Source: Bacillota bacterium (GTDB lineage: Bacteria; Bacillota; Clostridia; Christensenellales; SZUA-584). From it: 20,555 nucleotides of DNA. This document shows, in pieces, positions 7,038 through 15,024 of the stretch. Within the stretch, counting starts at the first letter, position 1; each line of letters begins with the position of its first letter. The notes below the pieces were generated by a model. The model was not told the DNA's origin. It saw nothing but the letters and a program-made list of their open reading frames with translations, and did not search any database. The DNA lies in assembly GCA_023391105.1 (NCBI GenBank), contig JAEWBO010000009.1:1-20555 (forward strand), in the 5' to 3' direction. The translations under genes and the position numbers were made by a program.

Positions 7038-8171
7038 TTATTCCGCCGTCGTGATGCCGCCGCTGCGCCACAGCGCAATTAATAGATCGGTCATGCGGCC
7101 GTAGCTTTTGACGCCGTCCTGCTGCATGTTGGCCATCAGATATGTGTTGTTGACTTCCTGAACGGTTTCGCTGACCTCGCTTTCATATTGCTGCCAAAAA
7201 CTGCTGTTGGCGCTTAAGTCCCTGCTCAGGCCATCGGCATATTCCTTGCGCAGCTCGAAGTATTTGTCGCTGTCCGCGTCGTGCAGCGCGTTCATGGCAT
7301 GGATGAGCGCAAGCATTGTACCGGAATAGCGCATGGAGTATTCATCTGAATACGAGAGCACATAGTACGCGAGAAAATTGGCTTCATCCTCGCGCGCGAA
7401 GCCGCGCTGATGGGCCGCTTCATGAGCAGCGGAAGACGCGAACAGCAGTATAGGCGCGTTCACGTTTACGTTGGCTTCGGCGGTAAAGGGGAAATAGATG
7501 CCGCATAGATAAGACCACGACATGCCTTCCGAATACAGAACCGGTTTAACTCGTCCATAGCTGCCGCCCAAAAAGCTTTGACCGGACAGCGCTGCGGTGT
7601 TGTTATATTCCGCCGGTATACGTTTCATGATGTCCGTTCTGTTCAGCGCGGGCGAGAATACGCCGTTTTCGTCCTCAGGTACCAGCGTGCGCAGTGAATT
7701 GGCCTGACCCACAAGCGCCGCGCAGGTGGAATAAAGCTCGTTTATCGTGGCGGGGGAGGCGTTGAGCCCCAGCGTGCCGCTGAGCGGCTGGCGTGCATAG
7801 TTGAAGCCCCACAGCCCCAGGAACAACGCATAAATCATGGAAGCGACGCTTAAAAGAACGATGAAGCGGTTCAGCAATTCCTGCCACCATTTTCTCTTGG
7901 CACATATTGACCTTACAACCATCAGCACCAGATAGACGGCGATGAACAATATGAAGGCATACACCAGCAGCTCCGCAAGCGAGATGGGCAAGAACCCTGT
8001 CGCTGTGGAGAGCCCCTGCGCGATCACGGGAAATATTGTGCGAGAATAGACAGCTTCCGTAAACGACGGCCACAGGAAGGAAAGGCGAAAAAGCGCATAG
8101 AACAAAGGCCCCGGCAGCAACCAGAGAAGCTTTTTAAGGGTCGATTTTAAATGAAACGGTTCCCTGCTCAT
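7038..8171 (-). CDS. DUF3810-family membrane protein with HExxH metalloprotease-like motif
   Basis: Predicted membrane protein of 377 aa. The N-terminal third has about three hydrophobic segments (around 15-35, 65-88 and 104-125). A large C-terminal domain carries HEAAH at 250-254, followed by QRGFAREDEANFLAYY with acidic residues 8-9 positions on. This is the zinc-metallopeptidase-like signature of the DUF3810 family; activity has not been shown for the family as far as I know. The frame stays open upstream to 8492, but ATG at 8171 is chosen because aggaagga lies just upstream and a promoter (8220-8249) lies downstream of the longer start. The longer version would also overlap the prsW-like gene. 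The stop is adjacent to the shared terminator. It lies 134 bp downstream of the PrsW-like gene, so two membrane proteins with protease motifs are neighbours on this strand. Confidence 0.88.
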   Translation of the reverse strand: MSREPFHLKSTLKKLLWLLPGPLFYALFRLSFLWPSFTEAVYSRTIFPVIAQGLSTATGFLPISLAELLVYAFILFIAVYLVLMVVRSICAKRKWWQELLNRFIVLLSVASMIYALFLGLWGFNYARQPLSGTLGLNASPATINELYSTCAALVGQANSLRTLVPEDENGVFSPALNRTDIMKRIPAEYNNTAALSGQSFLGGSYGRVKPVLYSEGMSWSYLCGIYFPFTAEANVNVNAPILLFASSAAHEAAHQRGFAREDEANFLAYYVLSYSDEYSMRYSGTMLALIHAMNALHDADSDKYFELRKEYADGLSRDLSANSSFWQQYESEVSETVQEVNNTYLMANMQQDGVKSYGRMTDLLIALWRSGGITTAE

Positions 8172-8219
8172 AAGCGTCCTTCCTTTAGAAGTCGTATTCA
8201 AGTGTATAGCGGTACTGTT

Positions 8220-8249
8220 ATTGTATACAAAATGAAGTTTGCAGGTCAA
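8220..8249 (-). promoter_or_regulatory. Promoter for the DUF3810 gene, with a palindrome over its -10 box
   Basis: On the minus strand TTGACC (8244-8249) is followed by an 18 bp spacer and TACAAT (8220-8225). The perfect 10 bp palindrome ttgtatacaa (8221-8230) covers the -10 box and could be a repressor site; that is inference. Confidence 0.55.
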
Positions 8250-8305
8250 TGTTAAATAATACGTATAGAACCGATTATTAGAGTAAAAGCTGTCATTTTC
8301 CCATA

Positions 8306-8995
8306 TTATCGGTGCTGCTCTTTGGAATCCTTGTAATACCGTCGCAACCTTATGATGCATAATATCCATAATACCGCGACGAACGGAATCAGCGTGAGCG
8401 AAATGAGCGGCAGGTCGGTCATGAGTATAAAGTCGAAAGCTCCATGAAGAATTGCCGGAACATACAGCGATTTGTTCATATAGGAGATGCATTTTCCCGG
8501 CTCATTGCAAAACCGCGCCATCGAGAGATAATAGCCCATTGTGATGCCCAGCAGCATATGCGCGGGCACACTTAATAGCGCGCGCGTGATCCAAATATCA
8601 GGCACGGTGGCTGAGTAGTTGATGATGTAGAAGACGTTCTCCAGCGTGGCGAAGCCGAGCGCGGCAATGCTGCAATAGACGATGCCGTCCAGCTTTTCGT
8701 TGAATGCGGGGTGGTTGAAAGCATGGCGCAGCACCACACGGCGCTTGAAAAACTCTTCAGAAAGACCGATCACAATAAACGCCTCAAAAAGCACGCCGAA
8801 CAACCCCGTGAATATGTTGAAGTACTGCCCGATGGTTTCGGCAATGATCGTGGGAATGGTGGCGAGCATGCCAAATATGAAGACCTTTATCAGCAGCCGC
8901 TTTGGCTCTTTGTCATAACGGTCGATAAAAATGATGAACAGCGCGAACACGAGGCCCGGCAGCACGGCCGACAGTATCATCCAGAGGAGTTCCAT
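8306..8995 (-). CDS. prsW: PrsW-family intramembrane metalloprotease
   Basis: Polytopic membrane protein of 229 aa with about seven hydrophobic segments. It contains the family motifs in order: EExxK (E80, E81, K84, in SEEFFKR), a DGIVY segment at 103-107 continuing to ENVFY (E119), H146 in a membrane segment, and HGAFD (H184, D188). In Bacillus subtilis PrsW starts regulated intramembrane proteolysis of the anti-sigma factor RsiW; no sigma/anti-sigma pair lies in this window, so the substrate here is unknown. The start is supported by aggtggtg upstream and by a promoter at 9024-9052. Length and motifs fit the family well. The gene symbol reflects the family, not proven orthology. Confidence 0.9.
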   Translation of the reverse strand: MELLWMILSAVLPGLVFALFIIFIDRYDKEPKRLLIKVFIFGMLATIPTIIAETIGQYFNIFTGLFGVLFEAFIVIGLSEEFFKRRVVLRHAFNHPAFNEKLDGIVYCSIAALGFATLENVFYIINYSATVPDIWITRALLSVPAHMLLGITMGYYLSMARFCNEPGKCISYMNKSLYVPAILHGAFDFILMTDLPLISLTLIPFVAVLWILCIIRLRRYYKDSKEQHR

Positions 8996-9023
8996 AAGTC
9001 ACCACCTAATACTTGTTAGACAT

Positions 9024-9052
9024 ATTATATTCACCTCAATGCCTTGGTGCAA
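9024..9052 (-). promoter_or_regulatory. Sigma-A promoter for the PrsW-family gene
   Basis: On the minus strand TTGCAC (9047-9052), 17 bp spacer, TATAAT (9024-9029). The predicted transcript starts about 20 nt before the ribosome binding site. The divergent valS promoter lies about 170 bp away. Confidence 0.65.
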
Positions 9053-9225
9053 TACCGCGAACATCGTATAAATATATATCAGGCTTCTGATCTGTCATGC
9101 TGAGGAGCTCCGGCGAGAAGCATCTGGAGCATCAGCGACAGGCTCTTTTCCGCTATACCGTCACGGAACGCGCAGAAATGCTGATTATTAACCAAGTTTA
9201 ACGCAATTTGCCGCAATATTTTAAG

Positions 9226-9254
9226 TTGACAGCGCAAAACCGCTATATTATAAT
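9226..9254 (+). promoter_or_regulatory. Consensus sigma-A promoter of the T-box/valS operon
   Basis: TTGACA (9226-9231), exactly 17 bp, TATAAT (9249-9254): a perfect consensus match. Strong constitutive initiation fits control by the downstream T-box at the level of termination. Confidence 0.85.
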
Positions 9255-9260
9255 TTTTCC

Positions 9261-9493
9261 AATGCGAAGACAAAGAGGAGTAAGGCAAAGGCTTTTGCAT
9301 GAGAGAGGGGCTTCACCGGCTGAAAGAGCTCCGCAAAGTGCATGCCCGAAGTCGCTTTGGAGCACCGGCGGTGAACATGATTGAGTAGCCGAAGGCGTGA
9401 GCCGCGCGTTAAGCGGATAAAGAGCGAGTCGCCTTGGCGGTTCGAATCAAGGTGGTACCGCGGTTTTCCGTCCTTTTATTGGGCGGTTTTTTT
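9261..9493 (+). ncRNA. T-box leader (tRNA-Val riboswitch), specifier GUC
   Basis: Untranslated leader that senses uncharged tRNA-Val and controls valS. Conserved parts seen in order: the agagag motif (9302-9307); a distal stem ggggct/agctcc around ggctgaa; the specifier region gaa-GUC-gcttTGGAG, with the valine codon GUC at 9351-9353; a tgaa...gagtag block (9372-9388); cgcgtta (9405-9411); and the T-box core aaggtggtaccgcg (9449-9462). Within the core TGGT (9453-9456) can pair with an ACCA tRNA end. A terminator overlaps the 3' end of the antiterminator. Specifier and downstream gene agree, which supports the assignment. The start of the leader is estimated from the promoter. Confidence 0.92.
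9468..9493 (+). terminator. Regulated terminator of the T-box
   Basis: ccgtcc (9468-9473) pairs with gggcgg (9481-9486) around a ttttatt loop, followed by seven T (9487-9493). The left arm adjoins the T-box core, so antiterminator and terminator are alternatives. Confidence 0.85.
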
Positions 9494-9534
9494 ATTTTCT
9501 AAACATTATGACAGAGAAGGTAACGGAGGAGACT

Positions 9535-12168
9535 ATGTGCGCAAAAGAGCTTGAAAAGGTATACGAACCCAAAGAGGTTGAGCAAAGATTATATGACGAG
9601 TGGGAAAGCAAAGGCTATTTTCACGCGGAGGTCAATAAGGACAAAAAGCCGTTCACCATTGTGATACCGCCGCCCAACATCACGGGGCAGCTTCACATGG
9701 GGCATGCGCTCGATAACATGATACAGGACGCGATCATCCGCACCAAACGCATGCAGGGCTATGAGGCACTTTGGCTGCCCGGCACCGACCACGCGAGCAT
9801 TGCGACGGAGGTCAAGATCGTTGATAAGCTCAAGGAAGAAGGCACGTCCAAGGAAGAGCTGGGGCGCGAGAGGTTCTTGGAGCGCGCTTGGGAATGGAAG
9901 AAGCAGTACGGCGGACGCATCGTTCAGCAGCTTCGGAAGCTGGGTTCCTCGTGTGATTGGGAGCGCGAGCGCTTCACGATGGACGAGGGATGCTCAAAAG
10001 CTGTCAATGAATTCTTCGTGCGGCTTTACAAAAAGGGACTCATCTACAAGGGTGACCGCATCATCAATTGGTGTCCCGATTGCCGCACCGCGCTTTCCGA
10101 CGCGGAGGTGGAATATGCGGAGCACGACTCACATCTGTGGCATTTCCGCTATCCGGCGGAGGACGGCGGTGAAGGCATCACCGTGGCGACCACACGGCCC
10201 GAGACGATGCTCGGCGATACCGCTGTCGCCGTGAATCCCAAGGACGAACGCTATACGCATCTGGTGGGCAAAAATGTGATACTGCCCATCATGAACAGGC
10301 CGATACCCGTTGTGGCGGACGAATATGTGGACATGGAGTTCGGCACGGGTGCGGTCAAGATCACGCCCGCGCACGACCCGAACGACTTTGAGGTGGCCGA
10401 GCGCCACAGCCTGCCCGTAATCCGCGTGCTTGATGACAGCGGCTATGTCAACAGCTTCGGCGGCAAATACGAGGGCGTTTACAAGGACGACGCAAGAAAG
10501 CAGATCGTGGACGAGATTGAGAGTCTTGGCTTGCTCGTTAAGATCGATGACCACAAGCACAACGTGGGTCACTGCTACCGCTGCGACGCCACGGTGGAGC
10601 CAATTGTCTCCAAGCAGTGGTTCGTGGCGATGAAGAGCCTTGCCGAGCCCGCGATTGAGGCGGTGAGAACGGGCGATATCAAGCTTGTGCCCAAACGCAG
10701 CGAGAGCGTGTACTTCAACTGGATGGACAACATCCGCGACTGGTGCATATCGCGCCAGCTCTGGTGGGGACACCGCATTCCCGCTTGGACGTGTGCGAGC
10801 TGCGGCACAATGACCGTGGCCACGGAAGCACCCGATACATGTCCGAACTGCGCTTCTGCAAATTTGCAGCAGGAAGAAGACGTGCTGGATACATGGTTCA
10901 GCAGCGGCTTATGGCCGTTCTCGACGCTGGGCTGGCCCGACAAAACGCCTGAGCTTGACTATTTCTATCCGACAAACGTGCTCGTGACGGGCTACGACAT
11001 CCTGTTCTTCTGGGTGGCGCGCATGATCATGTCCGGCTTTGAGTGCATGGGTGAAAAGCCGTTTGACTACGTGAGCATACACGGCCTCGTGCGCGATGCG
11101 CAGGGGCGCAAAATGAGCAAATCCTTGGGCAACGGCATTGACCCGCTTGAGGTGATTGACGAATACGGCGCAGACGCGCTGCGGTTCAGCTTGGCCGCGG
11201 GCGTGCGCGTGGGCGGAGACCTGCGTTTCTCACCCGAGAAGGTACTCTCCGCACGCAACTTTGCCAACAAGATATGGAATGCAGCACGTTTTGTGCTGAT
11301 GAATACGGGCGACAGCATCGCACCCATTGATGAAGCGCGGCTGGATATCGCAGACAAATGGATACTTTCGCGTCTGTCGGACATGGTAACGGATGTGACG
11401 TCGCTGATCGAAAGGTTTGAGCTCGGCATGGCGGCGCAAAAGCTTCACGATTTCCTCTGGAGCGAATACTGCGACTGGTACATCGAGATGGCCAAACCGC
11501 GCCTGAATGCGGAAGACGAAGCGGATAAGCAGACAGCCGTATCGGTGCTGAACACCGTGCTGGAAGGCACGCTCAAGCTGCTGCATCCGTTCATGCCCTT
11601 CATCACGGAGGAGATATATCAATCGCTGCCGGGTACAACTGGCAGCATCATGGTATCCGCATGGCCGGCTCCCGGTAAAACGTACGCCGTGGAAGAAAAG
11701 GCAATGGCCAACGTCATGGAGCTGATTCGCGGCATCCGTAACATTCGCGCTGAGATGAACGTGCCCGCCGGCAAGCGCGCGGCGCTCAAAATACTCGCGT
11801 CGGGTGATGCGCGCGCGGATTACGAGATGTGCGCAATCTATATCGAGCGGCTTGGCTTTGCGTCCAGCCTTGAGTTCATCGCTGACAAAGCCGGCGTGCC
11901 CGCCAATGCCGTGTCGGTAATCGGTGTGGGCGCGGAAGCATTTATGCCTCTCGGTGAGCTCATCGATATCGATAAGGAAATCGCTCGGCTGAGCGCGGAA
12001 GCGGAACGCCTGGAAAGGGAGATCAAGCGCGCTGAAGGCAAGCTTTCTAACCCCGGCTTCACAGCCAAAGCGCCCGCCGCTGTGGTGCAGGAGGAGCGCG
12101 ATAAACTCAGCAATTATCACGACATGCTTGCCGCTGTGACACAAAGGAAATCCGAATTGCAGAAATGA
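9535..12168 (+). CDS. valS: Valyl-tRNA synthetase
   Basis: Class Ia aminoacyl-tRNA synthetase that charges tRNA-Val, 877 aa, the normal bacterial length. HIGH motif as HMGH at 54-57; KMSKS at 526-530; the catalytic domain is interrupted by the editing (CP1) domain with the TTRPETMLGDTAVAV segment. Two CxxC pairs (CASC, CPNC) before the KMSKS region suggest a zinc site. The anticodon-binding domain is followed by a C-terminal coiled-coil arm (from about residue 815, rich in Glu/Arg/Lys) typical of ValRS. ATG at 9535 is chosen because cggaggag lies 5 bp upstream. An in-frame ATG at 9508 sits just after the terminator T-run without a ribosome binding site. Its stop overlaps the folC start. Expression is controlled by the upstream T-box. 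Confidence 0.97.
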   Translation: MCAKELEKVYEPKEVEQRLYDEWESKGYFHAEVNKDKKPFTIVIPPPNITGQLHMGHALDNMIQDAIIRTKRMQGYEALWLPGTDHASIATEVKIVDKLKEEGTSKEELGRERFLERAWEWKKQYGGRIVQQLRKLGSSCDWERERFTMDEGCSKAVNEFFVRLYKKGLIYKGDRIINWCPDCRTALSDAEVEYAEHDSHLWHFRYPAEDGGEGITVATTRPETMLGDTAVAVNPKDERYTHLVGKNVILPIMNRPIPVVADEYVDMEFGTGAVKITPAHDPNDFEVAERHSLPVIRVLDDSGYVNSFGGKYEGVYKDDARKQIVDEIESLGLLVKIDDHKHNVGHCYRCDATVEPIVSKQWFVAMKSLAEPAIEAVRTGDIKLVPKRSESVYFNWMDNIRDWCISRQLWWGHRIPAWTCASCGTMTVATEAPDTCPNCASANLQQEEDVLDTWFSSGLWPFSTLGWPDKTPELDYFYPTNVLVTGYDILFFWVARMIMSGFECMGEKPFDYVSIHGLVRDAQGRKMSKSLGNGIDPLEVIDEYGADALRFSLAAGVRVGGDLRFSPEKVLSARNFANKIWNAARFVLMNTGDSIAPIDEARLDIADKWILSRLSDMVTDVTSLIERFELGMAAQKLHDFLWSEYCDWYIEMAKPRLNAEDEADKQTAVSVLNTVLEGTLKLLHPFMPFITEEIYQSLPGTTGSIMVSAWPAPGKTYAVEEKAMANVMELIRGIRNIRAEMNVPAGKRAALKILASGDARADYEMCAIYIERLGFASSLEFIADKAGVPANAVSVIGVGAEAFMPLGELIDIDKEIARLSAEAERLEREIKRAEGKLSNPGFTAKAPAAVVQEERDKLSNYHDMLAAVTQRKSELQK

Positions 12169-13286
12169 AATATGTACACATTGCGGGCACCAACGGTAAA
12201 GGCTCGGTGACCGAATACATTTACCGGATATTGATGGCGGCGGGGAAATGCACGGGATGCTTTACCTCGCCGCATCTTGTTTCGCCCGCGGAGCGCATGC
12301 GAATTGATGAGCGTATGGTGGGTGAGCAGGAGCTTGACGCGCTGCTTACAGAGGTGGCGCAAAAAAAGCTTGCCGTGAACGACACGCTTTTTGCCGCTTA
12401 CACGGCGGCGGCGCTGCTGTGGTTCGAGCGGCAGGGCGCGGAATACGCCGTGATTGAAACAGGTATTGGCGGACGAAACGACTCGACCAACGTCATCACG
12501 CCATGCGTTTCGGTGCTCACGCCCATCAGCTACGACCATATGGCGATACTCGGCGACACGCTGACGGAGATCGCCTATGATAAAAGCGGCATTATCAAAC
12601 CCGGCGTGCCGGTGATATCTGCTGCCCAGCCGGATGAAGCGATGGCGGTGATTCAGGCGGAAAGCCGCAGAATGAACGCGCCGCTGACCGTTACGCCGCG
12701 TGTCGATATCGTGTCTGCGTCCGTAAACGGGCAGACGTTTGAACTGGAAGGCCGCGAATACGCCATACGCGCGATTGGCTACCATCAGCCAGACAACGCC
12801 GCGCTGGCTGTGAAGGCGGCGCAAACGCTCGGCATCAATGATGGCGCGATTCGTAAAGGGCTGAATGCTGCGGTGCTGCGGTGCCGCACGCAGTATGTAC
12901 CGGGCAAGCCGGACATACTGCTCGACGGCGCACACAACGCGGCGGCGGCGCAGGCGCTTTGCGCGTCGTTGGATGATCATTTCGCGGACAGAAAAAAGGT
13001 GCTGCTGTTTGCGTGCATGAAGGACAAGGATTACACGCCGATGATACGCACGCTCGCGCCATATTTCTTGCATGTGATTGTCACAAGTGTGGGTATGGAG
13101 CGTGAGGCGAATCCAACCTTGCTTTGTGAGCAGTTTGGCGCTTACACCAGCTGCACGGTTCAGCCGGACACACTTGCGGCTTTGGAGCAAGCCAAAGCCG
13201 CCGCTCGGCACTCAGGCGCCATGCTCGTCGTCTGCGGCTCATTTTATCTCGCAGGGCTTATCGAGCCATTGACAGTCTGCAAATAA
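12165..13286 (+). CDS. folC: Folylpolyglutamate/dihydrofolate synthase (FolC), short N-terminus
   Basis: Mur-ligase-family enzyme that adds glutamate to folates (and in many bacteria makes dihydrofolate from dihydropteroate), 373 aa, cytoplasmic. The P-loop is AGTNGKGS at residues 7-14; TSPHL at 34-38, ETGIGGRNDSTN at 98-109 and a later DGAHN are family landmarks. Usual FolC proteins are about 420-440 aa and have some 35-45 residues before the P-loop; here the protein begins almost at it. The frame upstream of the ATG, inside the valS 3' end, does not encode a recognisable FolC N-terminus, so the shortening looks genuine. ATGA overlaps the valS stop by 4 bp, implying coupled translation and T-box control. 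The valS-folC order is common in Firmicutes. Function is probable but the missing N-terminal helices could affect folate binding. Confidence 0.92.
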   Translation: MKYVHIAGTNGKGSVTEYIYRILMAAGKCTGCFTSPHLVSPAERMRIDERMVGEQELDALLTEVAQKKLAVNDTLFAAYTAAALLWFERQGAEYAVIETGIGGRNDSTNVITPCVSVLTPISYDHMAILGDTLTEIAYDKSGIIKPGVPVISAAQPDEAMAVIQAESRRMNAPLTVTPRVDIVSASVNGQTFELEGREYAIRAIGYHQPDNAALAVKAAQTLGINDGAIRKGLNAAVLRCRTQYVPGKPDILLDGAHNAAAAQALCASLDDHFADRKKVLLFACMKDKDYTPMIRTLAPYFLHVIVTSVGMEREANPTLLCEQFGAYTSCTVQPDTLAALEQAKAAARHSGAMLVVCGSFYLAGLIEPLTVCK

Positions 13287-13330
13287 GACGAACGGAATCA
13301 GCTGCGGTAATAGCGGTATGGATTCTTAAA

Positions 13331-13345
13331 TGTATATGATATACA
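13331..13345 (+). repeat. Inverted repeat before the amidohydrolase gene
   Basis: tgtatat-g-atataca, perfect 7 bp arms around one base, placed 11 bp before the start codon and next to the Shine-Dalgarno. It may be an operator or chance in an AT-rich gap. Confidence 0.4.
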
Positions 13346-13356
13346 GTGAGGCAACC

Positions 13357-14169
13357 ATGAAAAAAATGAAGATTATTGATGTGCACACGCATGTGTTTCC
13401 GGAACCGATACGGCAAAAAGCGGTCGTTTCCATTGGCAGCTATTACGATCAGCCGATGCAGGGCAGCGGCGAGGTTGAAGACTTGATTCGTGAGGGCAGC
13501 TCCTGCAACGTGGTCAAATATGTGATTCATTCCGCAGCCACAAGGGCAGAGCAGGTACAGACCATCAACCGTTTTATCAAAAACCTGCAGGATAACGACG
13601 ACAGGCTCATTGGCTTTGGTACTGTCCATCAGCGCACGGAGAACCCACGCACAGTGATTGATGAGACCATTGAAATGGGCTTAAACGGCGTCAAGCTGCA
13701 TCCTGATTTTCAGCGCTTTGATATCGACGACCCGACGATGTTCCCGATATACGAAGCGATGGAAGGACGGCTTCCGCTGATGATTCATATGGGCGATGCG
13801 CATTCAACAGCGTCGTCACCCGCGCGGCTGCTAAATATCATCAAACGCTTTCCGTCTCTGACCGTGATTGCGCCGCATCTTGGGGGCTATTCGATGTGGG
13901 ATGAGGCAATGGAGACGATCATCGGGCGAAACATCTATCTGGACACCTCCAGCTCCTTGGCGTTCCTGCCCAAAGCAAAAGCAATAGATATTATCCGTGC
14001 CCACGGCACAGACAAGGTGCTGTTCGGCACCGATTATCCCATGTGGCTGCCCAAGGACGAGCTGGAGCGCTTTTTCGCGCTGGGGCTGAGTGACGAGGAA
14101 AACGAAAAGATACTCTACGGCAACGCCGCGAAGCTTTTTGGTGTGCAGGAGTCAGTCTGCATGCCTTGA
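13357..14169 (+). CDS. Amidohydrolase family protein (Amidohydro-rel_2, TIM-barrel metal hydrolase)
   Basis: Metal-dependent hydrolase or decarboxylase-like protein of 270 aa from ATG 13357 (gtgagg 5 bp upstream; an earlier in-frame ATG at 13330 has no ribosome binding site). Landmarks of the family: HxH on strand 1 (H10, H12 in DVHTHVF), K113 and H115 in GVKLHPDF, H144 in IHMGD, H174 in PHLGG and D226 in FGTDYPM. These match the COG2159-type group, which includes decarboxylases and lactonases. The substrate cannot be read from sequence. The spacing of 70 bp from folC and the palindrome at 13331-13345 suggest separate control, though read-through is possible since no terminator is seen. The three MFGW-family genes follow downstream in the same direction. 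Confidence 0.88.
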   Translation: MKKMKIIDVHTHVFPEPIRQKAVVSIGSYYDQPMQGSGEVEDLIREGSSCNVVKYVIHSAATRAEQVQTINRFIKNLQDNDDRLIGFGTVHQRTENPRTVIDETIEMGLNGVKLHPDFQRFDIDDPTMFPIYEAMEGRLPLMIHMGDAHSTASSPARLLNIIKRFPSLTVIAPHLGGYSMWDEAMETIIGRNIYLDTSSSLAFLPKAKAIDIIRAHGTDKVLFGTDYPMWLPKDELERFFALGLSDEENEKILYGNAAKLFGVQESVCMP

Positions 14170-14238
14170 CACATTGTGGATGATACGATACCCTTCTCCT
14201 ATATATATGATGACACAGCTGTTGAGGGGGGGCTCTTA

Positions 14239-14487
14239 ATGTTCGGCTGGGAAGAGGTCTACACCGGCTATTCCAGGGACGGCTTTGAAGCGGTCGTCAA
14301 ATGGCTCGAAGAGAAGCACATCACATATAAATACAACGTGTATGACCGCGGACGCGGCATGGTCAGCAGTCTGTCCGGTAAGAGCGGCAAGAAATATTCC
14401 ACGCAGTTCTGCATATATGTCAGAAAAGAGGAACTGGAAGAGGTACGCTTTCTGCTTTGCAAAGCGAGCCTGAATACCCGCATCTGA
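14239..14487 (+). CDS. Small MFGW-family protein, paralog 1 of 3
   Basis: 82 aa from ATG 14239 (gaggggggg upstream); the frame is open further up to 14176 but lacks a ribosome binding site there. It starts MFGWEEVYTGYSRDGF, which repeats closely in the next two genes, and ends in a strand-helix segment (FCIYVRKEELEEVRFLLCKA). The pattern of strand, helix (residues 12-27), basic strand, Gly-rich turn, strand and helix resembles small ferredoxin-like DUF2007-type proteins that are common in Clostridia; this is a tentative family link. No signal peptide or membrane segment. Function unknown. Confidence 0.75.
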   Translation: MFGWEEVYTGYSRDGFEAVVKWLEEKHITYKYNVYDRGRGMVSSLSGKSGKKYSTQFCIYVRKEELEEVRFLLCKASLNTRI

Positions 14488-14508
14488 TAGATTTGAGAGG
14501 TCGGCGCC

Positions 14509-14751
14509 ATGTTTGGATGGGTAGAAGCTTATACGACGTTTTCCATGGGCGATTTTACAAAGGTTCGAGATGTTCTGAGTGCAAGCGGTATTAAATATCG
14601 GTTCAAGTCAAGAAATATGCTCGGCGATATGCGAGGACGTACGGGCACTTTGGGCGTGAATATGGATTATGCCACACAGTATTATCTCTTTGTGAAGAAA
14701 GCGGATTCGGGAAACGCAAAACACCTTTTAAGAAAAGCGCTGCACGGATAG
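14509..14751 (+). CDS. Small MFGW-family protein, paralog 2 of 3
   Basis: 80 aa; gagagg lies 8 bp before the ATG. Begins MFGWVEAYTTFSMGDFTKVRD and shares with its neighbours the core GIKYRFKSR, a Gly-rich loop (GDMRGRTGTLG), a MDYATQYYLFVKK strand and a C-terminal LLRKALHG helix. The gap to paralog 1 is 21 bp, so the genes are probably co-transcribed. Of the three it looks closest to the common clostridial form of the family, with the TGTLG loop. Function unknown; cytoplasmic by composition. Confidence 0.82.
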   Translation: MFGWVEAYTTFSMGDFTKVRDVLSASGIKYRFKSRNMLGDMRGRTGTLGVNMDYATQYYLFVKKADSGNAKHLLRKALHG

Positions 14752-14760
14752 GAGGACACG

Positions 14761-15024
14761 ATGTTTGGCTGGGAAGAAGTTTATATGGGCTTTTCTATGG
14801 ACGATTTTATAAAAGCGCGGGACGCCATCGCGTGCGAAGACATGCCGTATAAAAGAAAGATTTTCGCGCACGCGGGAACTTTTCTGGGGCGCGGTACCGC
14901 GCGGGTGCGTACGACCGTCATCATCGGCAACCACACCGACTACACCAAGCAATACCGGCTGTTCGTGAAGACGCAGGATGCGGAGCAGGCGCGGTATCTG
15001 ATTAACAGGGCGATGCAGGGGTGA
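14761..15024 (+). CDS. Small MFGW-family protein, paralog 3 of 3
   Basis: 87 aa; ggagg (14751-14755) is 5 bp before the ATG and overlaps the stop of paralog 2 by one base, implying coupling. Begins MFGWEEVYMGFSMDDFIKARD, keeps MPYKRKI, has a longer, Arg-rich middle loop (about residues 39-55) and ends YRLFVKTQDAEQARYLINRA. N-terminus and C-terminus match the paralogs while the middle differs, so the copies have diverged mainly in the loop. It is more GC-rich in the middle than paralog 2. Function unknown. Confidence 0.82.
   Translation: MFGWEEVYMGFSMDDFIKARDAIACEDMPYKRKIFAHAGTFLGRGTARVRTTVIIGNHTDYTKQYRLFVKTQDAEQARYLINRAMQG

Noticed and set aside
8172..8492. N-terminal extension of the DUF3810 frame up to 8492
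   Set aside because: The extension crosses a predicted promoter, overlaps the PrsW-family gene and has no family-like sequence; a strong ribosome binding site precedes ATG 8171.
9079..9300. 73-codon minus-strand frame across the valS promoter and leader start
   Set aside because: It covers a perfect promoter and the T-box 5' end and has no recognisable product or ribosome binding site.
12117..13211. 364-codon minus-strand frame opposite folC
   Set aside because: Low-complexity Arg/His-rich product, antisense to a well-supported FolC; no ribosome binding site or family match.
14166..14190. TTGACA box at the end of the amidohydrolase gene as a promoter for the MFGW genes
   Set aside because: No acceptable -10 box lies 16-19 bp downstream; the hexamer overlaps the stop codon and may be coincidental.
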